From: a virus
IMG/VR virus record: IMGVR_UViG_3300005841_000023
Coordinates: 1-35,506 of that record
Strand: one strand, 5' to 3'
DNA: 35,506 bases
Of this stretch, positions 11,089 to 20,372 are shown one piece after another. Both the position numbers and the translations under genes were made by a program. Each line of letters opens with the position of its first letter. Positions within the stretch are counted from its first letter, which is position 1. The notes below the pieces were generated by a model, which saw only the letters and a list, made by a program, of their open reading frames with translations, was not told the DNA's origin and did not search any database.

Positions 11089-12864
11089 TTATGCCCATAT
11101 ATTTCCTTGAATTCCACTTTGCATTGTTCCTGCAAAGTCCCCGTACCATGTTTGAGTATTAGCACCTGCACCACGCTCAAGCCATGCTAGAGTATGCCGA
11201 CCAACGGTAATAAACGCATTATACTCAGCCTTAGGGAATGCATTTCCTGTTGCTGAATTACACTGACCAAGAACAAAATTGACCGCACTATTTACGGTTG
11301 TGCTATCTAATCCAACTCCAACCGCTACAAAGTTAAATGCTGCAGCAGAGTTAGAAGCCATTGAAATAACAGTCGCATTGACTGCATCTTCACTAACACC
11401 TATTACAAAATCTAATTGATTAGCAGTATTCGCATTTGCTTGTCTATAAGCAATATTTGAATATGCCCATGTGTTGGTCGTATCAATTGCACTCATCGTT
11501 CTTTTAGATCGATTGTAATAATTAAAAACATATCTTTTTTGTGCGCTATCTTCTGTTTGACCATTAACAGTAGTGGTTCTAAACGATCCTAAATAACGTC
11601 TCGTTGTAACACCTGTTTTCACATATACGCCATCTTGTAATATTAATCCTATTGCTCTTGTCGTATCATTTGTCCATGCTTGCGTTTCTAATGTTGCGGT
11701 TCCCGCATTGTTATAGCAAAAAAGGTCATACATGGTTGAAGTGGTAGCAGGCACCGCGATAGAAATTTCAGAAAATGAAATCGTTTCCCATGCGCTAGAA
11801 CCATCATATAATGAGATTTGATTACCCTTGTAAGGCGTAAAATAAAGAGTAGTAGCCGCTAATATATTGGATGTGGTGACAGCTAATCCAGATGTTAAGG
11901 TGATACGACCATCACAAAAATCATTTAATAATGGCAATAGCGATGAACCGCCATCCCCTATTGTTCCATTCGTATCTGTAAATACTGCTATATTGCCGAT
12001 TGTAGTTGCTGCATCCGCCATCACCGCAATAGTCTTTGCGGCATCGGACGCTGCTTTTGTTGCCACTGTTCCCAAGCCAATATTTGCTCGCGCTGTTGCC
12101 GCAGTTCCGGTTAATTCCGAAAGATTGTTAGCAATTAATAAAAATGAAGAAGGTGCAAAAGTAAATTGTGAAAATAAAATAGGATCTGTATCAACGGTAA
12201 CAACCGTTGCTGTTTCAAGCCATGATGTATTAGCATTAACTGTACCGGCATTGACCGCGATTAATGTACCCGGTTGAATCTCGGCTGGTTGATCATAATC
12301 CGTTGCTCGAGTCAAAATCCAGTTTGTAGCGCCAGAGCCTATATCTGTAACCGTATAAACACCATTTTCTTCTGGTAAAGTTTGATCTTTTACCAATATG
12401 CGATCACCAACAACAGTCGCAACACCATCAATCGATAATGCAACCATAGCCCCCGCATTAGTCAGTGTCGCGCCTACGCCTGCGCCTGCTTGTGTCGCGT
12501 TAAGATTCGCAGTCGTTGCAAGTCTGCAAGCAAGTATGACTGTAAAGCCACCGCCTATTGCATCGGCATAGGCTTTATTAACTGCATCGCCTGGATTAAC
12601 AGGTGTATCGACATTAGTAATGCTGTTATTACCCATACTAATATCGCCAGTCATCGTTCCACCAGCTAACGGCAGAAATGATGCGAGCGCAGCAGGCAAT
12701 CCAGTGACTTGTGCGGTACTGGATAATTGAAGATTAGCATTATAAAGCGTAATCAATTGTGAATTTGATGCTTTGTATGTCACTCCACCCTGAACAAATG
12801 GCGCAACATCAGCTAATGCAGAAGATGGAATTGCGGGTAGAGCAGAAATCTTTATACCTGCCAT
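11089..12864 (-). CDS. Tail fibre / receptor-binding protein
   Basis: This 591-residue protein is built from known fibre modules. Residues about 66-100 hold the fibre repeat GGTMTGDISMGNNSITNV. Residues about 108-232 hold a lectin-like domain (LACRLATTANLNATQ, GDRILVKDQTLPEENGVYTV) that also occurs in the 368-residue protein at 15600-16706. The C-terminal part from about 318 (GRITLTSGLAVTTSNIL, YFTPYKGNQISLYDG, TRRYLGSFRTT, YVFNYYNR) is a receptor-binding module shared by many unrelated phages. The ribosome site is AAGGA. It probably forms the distal tip that recognises the host surface. Confidence 0.8.
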   Translation of the reverse strand: MAGIKISALPAIPSSALADVAPFVQGGVTYKASNSQLITLYNANLQLSSTAQVTGLPAALASFLPLAGGTMTGDISMGNNSITNVDTPVNPGDAVNKAYADAIGGGFTVILACRLATTANLNATQAGAGVGATLTNAGAMVALSIDGVATVVGDRILVKDQTLPEENGVYTVTDIGSGATNWILTRATDYDQPAEIQPGTLIAVNAGTVNANTSWLETATVVTVDTDPILFSQFTFAPSSFLLIANNLSELTGTAATARANIGLGTVATKAASDAAKTIAVMADAATTIGNIAVFTDTNGTIGDGGSSLLPLLNDFCDGRITLTSGLAVTTSNILAATTLYFTPYKGNQISLYDGSSAWETISFSEISIAVPATTSTMYDLFCYNNAGTATLETQAWTNDTTRAIGLILQDGVYVKTGVTTRRYLGSFRTTTVNGQTEDSAQKRYVFNYYNRSKRTMSAIDTTNTWAYSNIAYRQANANTANQLDFVIGVSEDAVNATVISMASNSAAAFNFVAVGVGLDSTTVNSAVNFVLGQCNSATGNAFPKAEYNAFITVGRHTLAWLERGAGANTQTWYGDFAGTMQSGIQGNIWA

Positions 12865-12885
12865 ATAAAATCCTTTTTATATGTA

Positions 12886-15069
12886 TTATTTAAATGCTAA
12901 ATATCCGATTGTTGCTGTTCCTGTCGGTGATCCTGTTTTTGTCCATGTAATAACGAATCCATCGCTGGTAAATGATGTAACAGACCCTACTTGTTGATTA
13001 CCTGATGAAACAGTTAAACTTAATGATCTATCTGTATTAAATGCAAATTGCGCTACAGTTCCTCTATTGCTGGAGCAAAATCTTGAACTTGTATTATCCC
13101 AACCCCAAGATGCAGTATTAGTATTTGTAATACCAGCAAAAATAATGACTAAAGAGGGTTGAAATGCAAGACCTGTAATTGTTTGCGTACCTGAAGCTGT
13201 ACTAACATCATATGTTGTTGATCCAAGAGCAGAAACACCACTATTACCAAGCGCGATTAAATTACTAGCAGCAATTGCAGCTACAGAAGTCCAATTTGTT
13301 CCATTGGATTGGAGAAGATTAAGATTTGTTCCTGGAACCGCCCATGTTTCAGTTGATGCTGTCCAATTAGTTCCATCAGATACAATTATTTTTCTACTTG
13401 TTGCGCTAGCATTAGGAAATGTTGGAGTAGATAAAACATAATTTGTTCCATCGCTTAATAATAATTTATTTGCTGTAGCGCCAGCGGACGTTGGAATAGT
13501 AGAAGTGCTATAAACATTATTAGTACCATCAGAGATGAGAAATTTTCCAGAGGTACCGCTTGCTGATGGATAAGTTGGTGTCGACCAGGTCATAGCTGCC
13601 GCACCACCACCGCCACTTTGCAATACTTGACCAGTGCTACCAGCTGTAATCGGTAAGTTAAAATTAAATGTTCCGGCCGCTGCTTGTGGGGTTATGGTCA
13701 CTGTACCCGATGTGTTACCTGCTAATTTAAGTTGACCAATAACAGAGGTTGCAATACCTAGGGTTAATGCCCCTGCACTAATATTTGCATTAGCATTTCC
13801 TGATACCGCAGCAGCACTCGCAGGATAATAAGTCATTTGACCAGCGGTACCGGCATTTACTGTACCACTTGCAGCAGGTGCCGCGCTCGTCCAGTTAGTA
13901 CCGTCACTTGTCATTACATTTCCAGAGCTTCCTGGAACCGCATAAGTTTCAGTGGTAAAACTAGGGGCAGCGCCCGCATTAGACATTAGTAAATTTCTGC
14001 TTGTGCCGGGACCTGCCAAAATAGAAGGCACGCCCGCATTACTGGTAACCAACAATCCATTATTTGCAGTAGTAAGTCCCGCTACATTATTCGCACCATT
14101 AGCATAGAGAATAGAACTTGCAGCATAAATATCAGCAAACGTAGAAGTTGTCTCTACCCAATTTGTGCCATCCGCACGTAATATGCGAGCAGCATTGGTC
14201 GCAGTAGATGGATAGGTCGCTGTTGAATAAGAAAGCCCTAATGATGCTGCGGAATTAACCTGCAATACTTGACCGTTGGTTGATCCAACAGGCAATCGAT
14301 CATTCGTTGTTGACCATCCCCAAAGATCACCTTTGGTAGTTAAAGGAGAGGTCAGCAATCCAGAAGTTAATGCTATCGTTCCATCAGCATCAGGAATAGT
14401 AAGAGTTCTATTTGCTGTAATCACTGGAATATCAAAACCAACCTTCCATATATTGAGACCAGATGTATTAGGCCATAATTTAATAACCGTAGTACCTGTT
14501 TGCGAAATCATTTCCAGCCATTTATTGCCTTTTGACTGTATCCGCATTGATATATCTGGATCAGTTCCTTGCGCAGATAAATTAATCTCTGCACCTGTTG
14601 CAGAATTAGCCATATCAAAATAATTAACTGCGGCGCCTGCATAGGAAAAAGATAAGGCGTTTCTCGATCCGCTATCGGCAATAGCAGTAGGAGCTTGCAA
14701 TTTACCGGTCAAGCCAGTCATGGAAGTGATATCAGAATTTGCACCGCTATGAGCATATCCCGGTATGGTTAATCCAGATGGAAGAGTTGAACTAATAGAC
14801 GGAACGCCGCCAGCTGAGGTGATCAATACCCCATTATTGGCGGTAGTTAGACCACTTAATGTTGTTCCGGCTGCGGCATAATAAGCTAATTGATTAGCAA
14901 GACCTGGGCTGACTGTTCCTCCTGTACCAAATGCAGCTTTAAGACTAGCACCAGTGATTGCAGCATCAGCACCAGGTGTATAAGGAGATTGGACAAGATA
15001 GTAAAGATCGGTATCGGCAACAGTTGTAGTTGGATTTAGTGCATAGATTTGGGCAACTGTCATTGACAT
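12886..15069 (-). CDS. Long repetitive tail fibre protein
   Basis: This 727-residue protein is rich in Ser, Thr, Gly, Ala and Asn. The motif LTTANNG[VL]L appears twice, followed by a GVPSI run. The short motif [DN]GTN[WNY] recurs at least six times, as expected for a trimeric beta-structured shaft. The N-terminus (MSMTVAQIYALNPTTTVADT) may attach to the tail. The last 100 residues (SGTQTITGLAFQPSLVIIFA and onward) form a distinct C-terminal head. It begins with AGGAG nine bases before the ATG and probably works with the fibre protein downstream. Confidence 0.75.
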   Translation of the reverse strand: MSMTVAQIYALNPTTTVADTDLYYLVQSPYTPGADAAITGASLKAAFGTGGTVSPGLANQLAYYAAAGTTLSGLTTANNGVLITSAGGVPSISSTLPSGLTIPGYAHSGANSDITSMTGLTGKLQAPTAIADSGSRNALSFSYAGAAVNYFDMANSATGAEINLSAQGTDPDISMRIQSKGNKWLEMISQTGTTVIKLWPNTSGLNIWKVGFDIPVITANRTLTIPDADGTIALTSGLLTSPLTTKGDLWGWSTTNDRLPVGSTNGQVLQVNSAASLGLSYSTATYPSTATNAARILRADGTNWVETTSTFADIYAASSILYANGANNVAGLTTANNGLLVTSNAGVPSILAGPGTSRNLLMSNAGAAPSFTTETYAVPGSSGNVMTSDGTNWTSAAPAASGTVNAGTAGQMTYYPASAAAVSGNANANISAGALTLGIATSVIGQLKLAGNTSGTVTITPQAAAGTFNFNLPITAGSTGQVLQSGGGGAAAMTWSTPTYPSASGTSGKFLISDGTNNVYSTSTIPTSAGATANKLLLSDGTNYVLSTPTFPNASATSRKIIVSDGTNWTASTETWAVPGTNLNLLQSNGTNWTSVAAIAASNLIALGNSGVSALGSTTYDVSTASGTQTITGLAFQPSLVIIFAGITNTNTASWGWDNTSSRFCSSNRGTVAQFAFNTDRSLSLTVSSGNQQVGSVTSFTSDGFVITWTKTGSPTGTATIGYLAFK

Positions 15070-15073
15070 ATTA

Positions 15074-15220
15074 TTAGGCTCCTGCCGTCTCTAATGGCGT
15101 GTTATCCGTCATTAGTAAATCCGATCCATCGGTTATTAATAAAAATCCACTTGGTGGATGCGGTACCTCATCAGCAGCCAATGGGTAATACATAATGGGT
15201 ATGCTTCCAAAGCAATACAT
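15074..15220 (-). CDS. Small protein between fibre genes
   Basis: This 48-residue protein begins MYCFGSIPIMYYPLAADEVP and has a repeat-like GFLLITDGSDLLMTDN segment. The ATG at 15220 overlaps the stop of the preceding gene (TAATG), and GGGG lies upstream. Short proteins with FLL..DGS..L motifs occur next to phage fibre genes. A minor virion protein is plausible. Confidence 0.5.
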   Translation of the reverse strand: MYCFGSIPIMYYPLAADEVPHPPSGFLLITDGSDLLMTDNTPLETAGA

Positions 15221-15540
15221 TAACTACCCCATCTAAGTTGGGCCGATGCAATGGTGGTAGATGCACTTAAAATATTTGTTGCATAAATTGGATGCCAAAT
15301 ACCAGCAGCCAAATTAGGTAAGAGTTCGGTGGTTCCATCCCATTTTGTATAGGCAAGATTTCCGGTGACTCCAACATAAATCCATCGCGAAAATTCCCAT
15401 ACGCCTGGAGGAGTGCTTGAATTTGTAAATCCCACATCATAAGTCACCGTTCCTGTGCGAGCTGGTCCGCCCAATGTTCGAACTTGTGAGGTATAAATAT
15501 TAGGATCTAAAGGTGGTACAAAAGTTACGGGTAAACCCAT
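15220..15540 (-). CDS. Spike-base-like virion protein
   Basis: In this 106-residue protein the second half (RWIYVGVTGNLAYTKWDGTT, then AAGIWHPIYATNILSAS) resembles the small spike-base proteins of the Rcc01079 type known from gene transfer agents and phages. It probably sits where a fibre or spike joins the tail. A good AAGGA site precedes the ATG. It is the first gene after the terminator-like hairpin at 15566-15590. Confidence 0.6.
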   Translation of the reverse strand: MGLPVTFVPPLDPNIYTSQVRTLGGPARTGTVTYDVGFTNSSTPPGVWEFSRWIYVGVTGNLAYTKWDGTTELLPNLAAGIWHPIYATNILSASTTIASAQLRWGS

Positions 15541-15565
15541 AGTTTGACATCCTTATCAAATTAAA

Positions 15566-15590
15566 GGGTAGGCGCATCATGCACCTACCC
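15566..15590 (-). terminator. Strong hairpin inside the late block
   Basis: On the minus strand GGGTAGGTGCA pairs with TGCGCCTACCC (11 bp with one G-T wobble) around a 3-base loop, followed by TTTAATTT. It lies between the 368-residue gene and the spike-base gene. It should end a share of late transcripts and so make the genes downstream less abundant. Confidence 0.65.
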
Positions 15591-15599
15591 TATTCACAA

Positions 15600-16706
15600 T
15601 TACTTCATAATGACGTAGTTAACTGTACCAACACCTGCATCAACATCAGAGATGATGTCAAATGAGCCAGCGCCAGGAACCACAGTTCGAATAACCGCAG
15701 CATTGGTTTGAGTTTGCCATACAGCCAATACCACACTAGCTGCGGTACAGAAGGCATCAACGATATTTTGTGTCGCAGAACCACCGGCAGCAGCAGCGTC
15801 CGCTACCATTTTCATACGTACAGCACCGGTAGAAACTGGAATTCCACCTGTTGCAGCGCCAATATCGCCAATCGTATAAACTGTCGATTGACCCATTGCG
15901 CCGTTGGAAATGGTTGTATTAAACGCACCACCAGCATTGACGGCCGCCATGATCATGGTTCCGTTTGCACCGGTTGCAGGGAAGGAAATGAAAGTACCCG
16001 CATCACCAGATGAACCAGAGGTGATATTGCCAGCGGTAGAGGTGATAGCTCCAGAAGATGTAATCGTACCAGCAGAAACAGCAATATTTCCTGTTGTAAC
16101 AGTAAGGCCGGTACCCGCTGTTATAGTGGTTCCTGAGCTTAATGTGGTGGTTGCTGATATAGCTCCAGTGACCGCCAACGATTGTCCAAGTGTAGTGGTA
16201 GTGCTTGCTGCTTTAATATCACCCGAAGCATTCGAAAATACGACGAGGGCATTATTGGTAGATGCGGGGCCTGAGAATGATACACCACCAGCGGAAGGAT
16301 CGGCATTGATAACCAATGCATCGATACCAAAACGAGCTGGAAGAGGTTCAACAACAGAGAACATATTACCTGCACTAATCGAACCTGCACCGATCGAGAC
16401 AAATTGACCCGCTCTAATTTGTTCGATGGATTGCATATCAGCAGCGCGCTGTAATACGACAGTTGATCCTATGCTTAATACGACATAAATACCATTTTCC
16501 CAACCATTAGTTTGACCCATGAGTAATACACGATCGCCTTCGACTAAAAGGACGCTATCAATAGTGAGTGATGATGCGGCAATCGTTAAGGTAGCTTTAA
16601 CGCCATTATTGAGAGGACCATTGAAATAGGTTCCTGCTAAGTCTGCGGTATCTACAACACGACAAGCAGTTAAACCGTCATAAATGTTATATTGTTGGAA
16701 AGCCAT
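15600..16706 (-). CDS. Fibre or decoration protein with lectin-like N-terminal domain
   Basis: In this 368-residue protein, residues about 12-140 (TACRVVDTADLAGTYFNG, EGDRVLLMGQTNGWENGIYV) share a module with the 591-residue fibre. Residues about 165-235 are a Ser/Thr/Gly-rich repetitive stalk. The C-terminus from about 240 (FISFPATGANGTMIMAAVNA) is a common phage beta domain. It is followed by the hairpin at 15566-15590. An AAGGAA site precedes the ATG. A high-copy fibre or surface protein fits the sequence. Confidence 0.7.
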   Translation of the reverse strand: MAFQQYNIYDGLTACRVVDTADLAGTYFNGPLNNGVKATLTIAASSLTIDSVLLVEGDRVLLMGQTNGWENGIYVVLSIGSTVVLQRAADMQSIEQIRAGQFVSIGAGSISAGNMFSVVEPLPARFGIDALVINADPSAGGVSFSGPASTNNALVVFSNASGDIKAASTTTTLGQSLAVTGAISATTTLSSGTTITAGTGLTVTTGNIAVSAGTITSSGAITSTAGNITSGSSGDAGTFISFPATGANGTMIMAAVNAGGAFNTTISNGAMGQSTVYTIGDIGAATGGIPVSTGAVRMKMVADAAAAGGSATQNIVDAFCTAASVVLAVWQTQTNAAVIRTVVPGAGSFDIISDVDAGVGTVNYVIMK

Positions 16707-16767
16707 GAGTTAAATTCCTTTTAATAAGTGATCACAAATTCCATTTGTTAACGTGCATATTATACTA

Positions 16768-18639
16768 TCAAAGTTTGATAAATACATTCATAAAGACCGT
16801 TGGCTGCATCACATTAAACGGTGTTCCACCACCTTGAGACGCGACATTGGCAGGATGAGTCACACCAGAGAAAAGATTCTCACCAAAACCAGTATTACCA
16901 GCGCCCACGCCAGCATCAACCGTTGATCCTGGATGGTTATGAGCTGGCATCTCAGCAATGGTTTGTAAATGATTTTCTTCTCCAATATAAGATCCAATTA
17001 AATGTTGAGGTACTGCCGTAACAACACCCGCCGCAACGTTAGATGTTAAATTAATAGCCGTACCAGCAATCGCATTGGCTTGAGTTGATGCCACAGACAT
17101 TGTGGTATTAGATAAAATAATCGCATAATAAGTTGTATTTGCAACCAATGGAGTCGGGATAGTTCCTGATATTAAAACGTGTTCTCCCGTAATAATGGAA
17201 GCAGTTGAAGCAACAGTAATAATATTTCCAACGTTGGTAAAAGACTGGCTTATGGCAGTAGGTACCGCCCCTGCCATAACACGACCAAGATTTCTTGTGA
17301 GTGAAAGTTGGCGGTTTGCATTGAAGTCTGTGAATGAATCAGCACCATAAGCAATCGGCGCTCCAGCAGCAGTGTACATTGGTGCGACAGATTGTCTTGC
17401 TTGAAATGTTGTCCAAATTAAATCAAATAATGGAAAAGTATCTTTATCAGCTCGAGCCGTTGCATTAGATGAAGAGCTGCCAATGGTTCCATCATTCATT
17501 AAAACCCAACCAAATGGATTAAAGGCATTTAAACTTGTTCTAATATCACCGGTTCTTGGCAAGCTAATAATCGAATCAATTTGATCATTAGTTTTAAAAT
17601 CAATAGCAGTTGGCGATAAAACATTAACTAAGAAAACCTGAGGCAAAACAATATCAATATCAATTAAAGATGGTGATAAAGGTAAATTGACTTGAAGAAA
17701 TAAAGCATCATTTCCACAAGTTCCTAATGTTTTTGTTGCAATACTAGGAACCACGATCCCATCAAATATAAATGATTTCCAGGTATTCGTTAAACCACCT
17801 ACAGGGCCACCACTCACTTGCGTTGTGAAATCTGCGGTAGGCGATCCACCGTTTCCAAAGAATTGTCTTAGTGTGAGTGAAACATTATTCGTTCCACTAT
17901 TTAATCGCATGAAAATTTTTATACTGACAGTTTGACCACTAAAATTTTGCAATCCTTGACCAATAGGTAATTGCAAATATTTATAGGTTTCAGCTGCGCC
18001 AGCCCCTGAACAGGTATAATTAAAATATTGTGGAGGCGTCGGATTGGGCGCAAGGGATGCAATACCAGGTGGGTCGACATCAGGTACATTAGGAAATGAA
18101 ATAGTATCAGTTGCTGTATTATTATTTTTAGCAAAAATAATATCAGGTGAAGCAGGCCCGTTAGGATCAGCTAAATTACCAACAAAACCAGCATTATTAC
18201 TAGGTGCAAGAATAGAAAATACTGGAACAGGAGTAATAGTACCTGCATTACGATAAAATTCACCATTTGTAATTAAATTCTGAATATCATTATTTGAGGT
18301 AACTACCCCACCACCTCCACTTGTAGCACCTGATAATCCGTCAAAATCCCATAAAAAGTTTTGTGTCGCTGGGTCATCAGAATCATAAACGCGAATGTAA
18401 TACAGATCATCGGGTGCAGTATCATCAAATTCCCAAAACATGGGTGGCATCGTGCCATTGCCAAAACCTACAATTGGCTGACCATAAGCAACGCTTCCTG
18501 CTTCATCTTGGAATGCAGGCTTAAATACAGAAGGATTTAAACTGCTATAAGTATAAATCGCAGCGCCATTCGGTAATCTTGAAAAGTTATCAATGATTAC
18601 CCAATGTGGATTAGGTTGTATAGTATAAACTTTTGCCAT
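16768..18639 (-). CDS. Tail fibre with phage tail-collar domain
   Basis: This 623-residue protein has an N-terminal domain of about 105 residues (MAKVYTIQPNPHWVIIDNFS) that ends in a Gly run and probably attaches to the tail. Residues about 120-345 resemble a carbohydrate-binding beta sandwich. The C-terminal part is a tail-collar domain: GWVLMNDGTIGSSSSNATAR at about 377-396 and IAEMPAHNHPG, then FNVMQPTVFMNVFIKL at the very end. Residues about 462-546 interrupt the collar with a TTYYAI-type module that also occurs in the gp4-like and gp10-like proteins. An AAGGA site precedes the ATG. Confidence 0.8.
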   Translation of the reverse strand: MAKVYTIQPNPHWVIIDNFSRLPNGAAIYTYSSLNPSVFKPAFQDEAGSVAYGQPIVGFGNGTMPPMFWEFDDTAPDDLYYIRVYDSDDPATQNFLWDFDGLSGATSGGGGVVTSNNDIQNLITNGEFYRNAGTITPVPVFSILAPSNNAGFVGNLADPNGPASPDIIFAKNNNTATDTISFPNVPDVDPPGIASLAPNPTPPQYFNYTCSGAGAAETYKYLQLPIGQGLQNFSGQTVSIKIFMRLNSGTNNVSLTLRQFFGNGGSPTADFTTQVSGGPVGGLTNTWKSFIFDGIVVPSIATKTLGTCGNDALFLQVNLPLSPSLIDIDIVLPQVFLVNVLSPTAIDFKTNDQIDSIISLPRTGDIRTSLNAFNPFGWVLMNDGTIGSSSSNATARADKDTFPLFDLIWTTFQARQSVAPMYTAAGAPIAYGADSFTDFNANRQLSLTRNLGRVMAGAVPTAISQSFTNVGNIITVASTASIITGEHVLISGTIPTPLVANTTYYAIILSNTTMSVASTQANAIAGTAINLTSNVAAGVVTAVPQHLIGSYIGEENHLQTIAEMPAHNHPGSTVDAGVGAGNTGFGENLFSGVTHPANVASQGGGTPFNVMQPTVFMNVFIKL

Positions 18640-18656
18640 GAATCATATCCTTATGA

Positions 18657-20372
18657 TTACTTTTCTAGCATTTTATTAACTAATTTCTCCCTCACTGTAG
18701 GTGAAGTGATAAGTTTATTCAATGCACGTGATGATAAAACGCTCCCGATAGTTGTCATAGGCGCAGTAGCAAGACCTCCTAATGCAAGAAAATCAGATAA
18801 TCTTGCACCAGTTTTAGGATTTTTCATTAATTGAAATGCTTCAGGATTTTTCTCAACTAAATCAGCATAATTTTTAATCTGTTGGCCTAATTTACCAGGG
18901 AATAAAAGATCAAATTGTCTCTTACCTAAATTTTTTGTTGAGATTAAATTTTTAAATGCTAAAGGATCAACCTCACCATTTTGATTGATCGCTCTTTTTA
19001 AATAGGCATAACCCAATAATTGGCGTTTATCTTCAGGTAATTTGCTAACAAATTTACCTAATAAATTAGCACGATCTGTTGCTTTCCCTGTCTTAATAAA
19101 AGCTTGAACAATCATATCTGGATCACCTTTACCATTCGCAAATTTGTAAATTTCTTTTTCTAAAAATGGTGAATAGTTTTCAGCATAATTTTTTTCTGCT
19201 TTATCAAAACTTGTTTGCAATTCTTTGTGACCTGATTGCTGAACAGCAGATTTCACATCATTTTTTAAAGAAGTTGCTAAACGTTTGAAAACAGCACTTG
19301 CATTTCGATCAGCTGTATTTGGAGAAGATGCATAGCGCTCAGCAATATCATTCAAATGACTTACTAATGTATTTGCTTCTTTAAGTGTGGGATATTTCTT
19401 TTCAGATAATAATGGCTTACCTTCTTTAGAAATAATCTTCCCTTCCACTGTTTTAGTAGGCGTTTCATAACCTTTTAATTTATTCATTAAAGATTTAAAT
19501 TCTGGTTCAGTTTTTAAAATGTTTGTTCCTTCAATTGCATCAGCATATTGCTTTGCTTGTCTGGAAAATGAAGGTAAAGATAATTTTAAATTAATCTGAT
19601 TAGCAATTTTGTCAGGCTCATCATAAAGTTTCGTTTTTAAATTACGATGAAATTTATTGGCAGCGACCAGTGTATCATGCAATTCACCTTCTACATTGGC
19701 TGGAGAATGTTTTCCTAATAATTGCCCCATCAATGATTGGCCTTTATTAACAATCTCTTTACCTGTTTTCATCATTGATTCAGTAGCACCAGAAAATGGA
19801 ATTTTAGCAATCACATTTTCATAAGTGCCTTTTAAAAAGGGTGATTGCAACACATCACCTAATGGCGTTTCAGTACCTTTAGTCACATTCAAAGCATTTT
19901 GTAGTTGTTCTGGTGTTTGTGATCCACGAAATAAATTAGAAGGTTTTAATGTATTGATAACTTTTCCAGCAACTCCGGGTAGCGAACCTAAAACACCACC
20001 TGCAATGGCTCCAGCAACGGGATGTTCAGGATTAACAGATCCACCTAATGCAGCGCCTGATAAAGGTCTATCAATCATTCTTAATGCATTTTGAACTTTA
20101 GGCATATTGCCTAATAAACCACGCACACCACCTAATAAAGTGCCTGATGCTAATGGACCGCCAGCAGCATAAGTCTTAATCATTTCATCCATTTGTTTAG
20201 GATCATTTAGCATTGCTCTCATATCAAGACGAGGCATTTGACCTAAAAATGTTGGTACTTTTTCGACAGGTTTACTTGGCTCATGACTTGAAAGCGCTTT
20301 ACTAATATCTTGATCGGTAAAATCATCAGGAAATTCGTGTATTTCGCCTTCATAGGATATTTGTTTAGACAT
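18657..20372 (-). CDS. Candidate internal (ejection) virion protein
   Basis: This 571-residue protein has an N-terminus (ISYEGEIHEFPDDFTDQDIS) that carries a short module common in phage internal and injected proteins. Residues about 75-140 are Gly- and Ala-rich (AAGGPLASGTLLGGVRGLLG), possibly membrane-active. The rest is long, Lys-rich and helical with coiled-coil character. In P22-type maps the ejection proteins lie at this place between head-completion and fibre genes. It would leave the capsid with the DNA and form a channel across the envelope. No enzymatic motif is seen. The gene overlaps the next one upstream by one base. Confidence 0.55.
   Translation of the reverse strand: MSKQISYEGEIHEFPDDFTDQDISKALSSHEPSKPVEKVPTFLGQMPRLDMRAMLNDPKQMDEMIKTYAAGGPLASGTLLGGVRGLLGNMPKVQNALRMIDRPLSGAALGGSVNPEHPVAGAIAGGVLGSLPGVAGKVINTLKPSNLFRGSQTPEQLQNALNVTKGTETPLGDVLQSPFLKGTYENVIAKIPFSGATESMMKTGKEIVNKGQSLMGQLLGKHSPANVEGELHDTLVAANKFHRNLKTKLYDEPDKIANQINLKLSLPSFSRQAKQYADAIEGTNILKTEPEFKSLMNKLKGYETPTKTVEGKIISKEGKPLLSEKKYPTLKEANTLVSHLNDIAERYASSPNTADRNASAVFKRLATSLKNDVKSAVQQSGHKELQTSFDKAEKNYAENYSPFLEKEIYKFANGKGDPDMIVQAFIKTGKATDRANLLGKFVSKLPEDKRQLLGYAYLKRAINQNGEVDPLAFKNLISTKNLGKRQFDLLFPGKLGQQIKNYADLVEKNPEAFQLMKNPKTGARLSDFLALGGLATAPMTTIGSVLSSRALNKLITSPTVREKLVNKMLEK

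Noticed and set aside
11867-12277. 136-codon plus-strand frame inside the fibre gene
   Set aside because: It is antisense to a strongly recognised fibre protein and contains only the low-complexity complement. The same applies to long plus-strand frames at 14276-14623 and 15904-16407.
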